From assembly GCF_900129465.1 (NCBI RefSeq), contig NZ_FSRA01000002.1:1922001-1986000 (forward strand): a stretch of DNA of 64,000 nt, written 5' to 3'. The stretch is from Chitinophaga niabensis. GTDB lineage: Bacteria > Bacteroidota > Bacteroidia > Chitinophagales > Chitinophagaceae. The notes beneath the pieces were generated by a model. That model was not told the origin of the DNA. It saw only the letters and a program-made list of their open reading frames with translations, and made no database searches. Of the stretch, positions 63,630 to 64,000 are shown one piece after another. Made by a program: the position numbers and the translations under genes. Each line of letters begins with the position of its first letter. The stretch's first letter is position 1.

Positions 63630-64000
63630 AATGGGAATCATTTAAAAATTTAATATGCACCCGGAACCCTGGGTGGGCACATACAGAGAATTGACGATCG
63701 CGTTTGATTGATTTCCGTATATCCGTTGCTGGATACGTATAGAGACCTTTTAAATTCTGATTGCTACAGGAGAAGTACTAACAGTTGTTTTTTTGTTGAA
63801 TAAAAGTGTTGGTTGTGGAAAGTAATAAATCATTCATGACGTGTTTTTTAAAGTAAAAGAAATAGCAGGCCGATCTTTATGTTGTCAGCAGAATACCATT
63901 TGCATACTATATAACCTTGACAAATGATGCAAACGATTGCATAGATATTCAAAAAAAAGGATTTGTAACTGTCCTATAAAGGAGCAACACACCTGGAAAA
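63630..64000. other. Upstream region of the third SusC gene, cut by window end
   Basis: 371 bp without a gene I can support. It must hold the promoter of the minus-strand operon; I found no exact CAAAnnTA on the plus strand (-7 element of a minus promoter). The LacI-type palindrome at 63927-63942 is the clearest feature, and a small repeat TATCC-N6-GGATA sits around 63718-63734. What lies beyond 64000 is not visible. Confidence 0.6.
63927..63942. promoter_or_regulatory. LacI-type operator palindrome
   Basis: ATGCAAACGATTGCAT: perfect 6-bp arms ATGCAA / TTGCAT around a central ACGA, the classic WTGCAAnCGnTTGCAW form of LacI-family sites. It is about 300 bp upstream of the third SusC start. 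It differs from the GGGAACATTCCC sites, so a different regulator, perhaps beyond the window end, would bind it. Confidence 0.6.

Overview
The window looks like chromosomal DNA of a Bacteroidota bacterium, most likely Chitinophagaceae and probably Chitinophaga. The evidence is three SusC/SusD outer-membrane uptake pairs, a FecI/FecR sigma/anti-sigma pair beside an STN-bearing SusC, a long SecA of the Bacteroidota type, many lipoprotein signals, start sites without Shine-Dalgarno sequences, and moderate GC. I see no tRNA, rRNA, insertion sequence, prophage or CRISPR array.

Layout. 1-5086 (minus strand) holds housekeeping genes: an M20 amidohydrolase cut by the window edge, a SPOR-domain protein, deoC and secA. 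5409-14276 (minus) is a signal-controlled uptake locus: FecI sigma, FecR anti-sigma, STN-SusC, SusD and two surface lipoproteins. 14431-23487 (plus) is a sugar-oxidation cluster: MFS permease, Gfo/Idh/MocA dehydrogenase, sugar isomerase-like TIM barrel, lipoprotein cytochrome c, DUF1080 protein, ThuA protein, and a 1135-residue ThuA/glucose-dehydrogenase-like/PKD/cytochrome c/CBM-like fusion. It fits oxidative catabolism through 3-keto sugars.

24609-31345 (plus) is a complete, colinear eboABCDEF cluster, known from cyanobacteria (scytonemin precursor export), Bacteroidota, pseudomonads and some algae; its chemistry is unresolved. A compact stem-loop array ending in an intrinsic terminator lies directly upstream of eboA and could be a small RNA or an attenuating leader. 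A two-domain DUF1080 protein converges on the cluster. Then come atpG, separated from the other ATP synthase genes, and scpB with a very long acidic tail.

35479-53794 (minus) is an eight-gene catabolic locus: SusC, SusD, DUF5017 lipoprotein, sodium:solute symporter, three large secreted proteins that are related to each other and have no assigned function, and an FAD-dependent oxidoreductase. A divergent LacI-type regulator (54075-55088) sits at its head. Two tandem pairs of a 14-bp palindrome (TGGGAACATTCCCA), with identical 19-bp spacing, lie upstream of the regulator and inside the operon, predicting one regulon with an internal promoter. After a secreted fibre-like protein and a purine nucleoside phosphorylase comes a third SusC/SusD operon (57040-63629, minus) with a fasciclin-like and a PKD-like lipoprotein, and a LacI-type operator upstream.

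The most promising undescribed material is the triple-paralogue locus with its operators, the ebo cluster with its structured leader, and the modular ThuA/dehydrogenase/cytochrome fusion.
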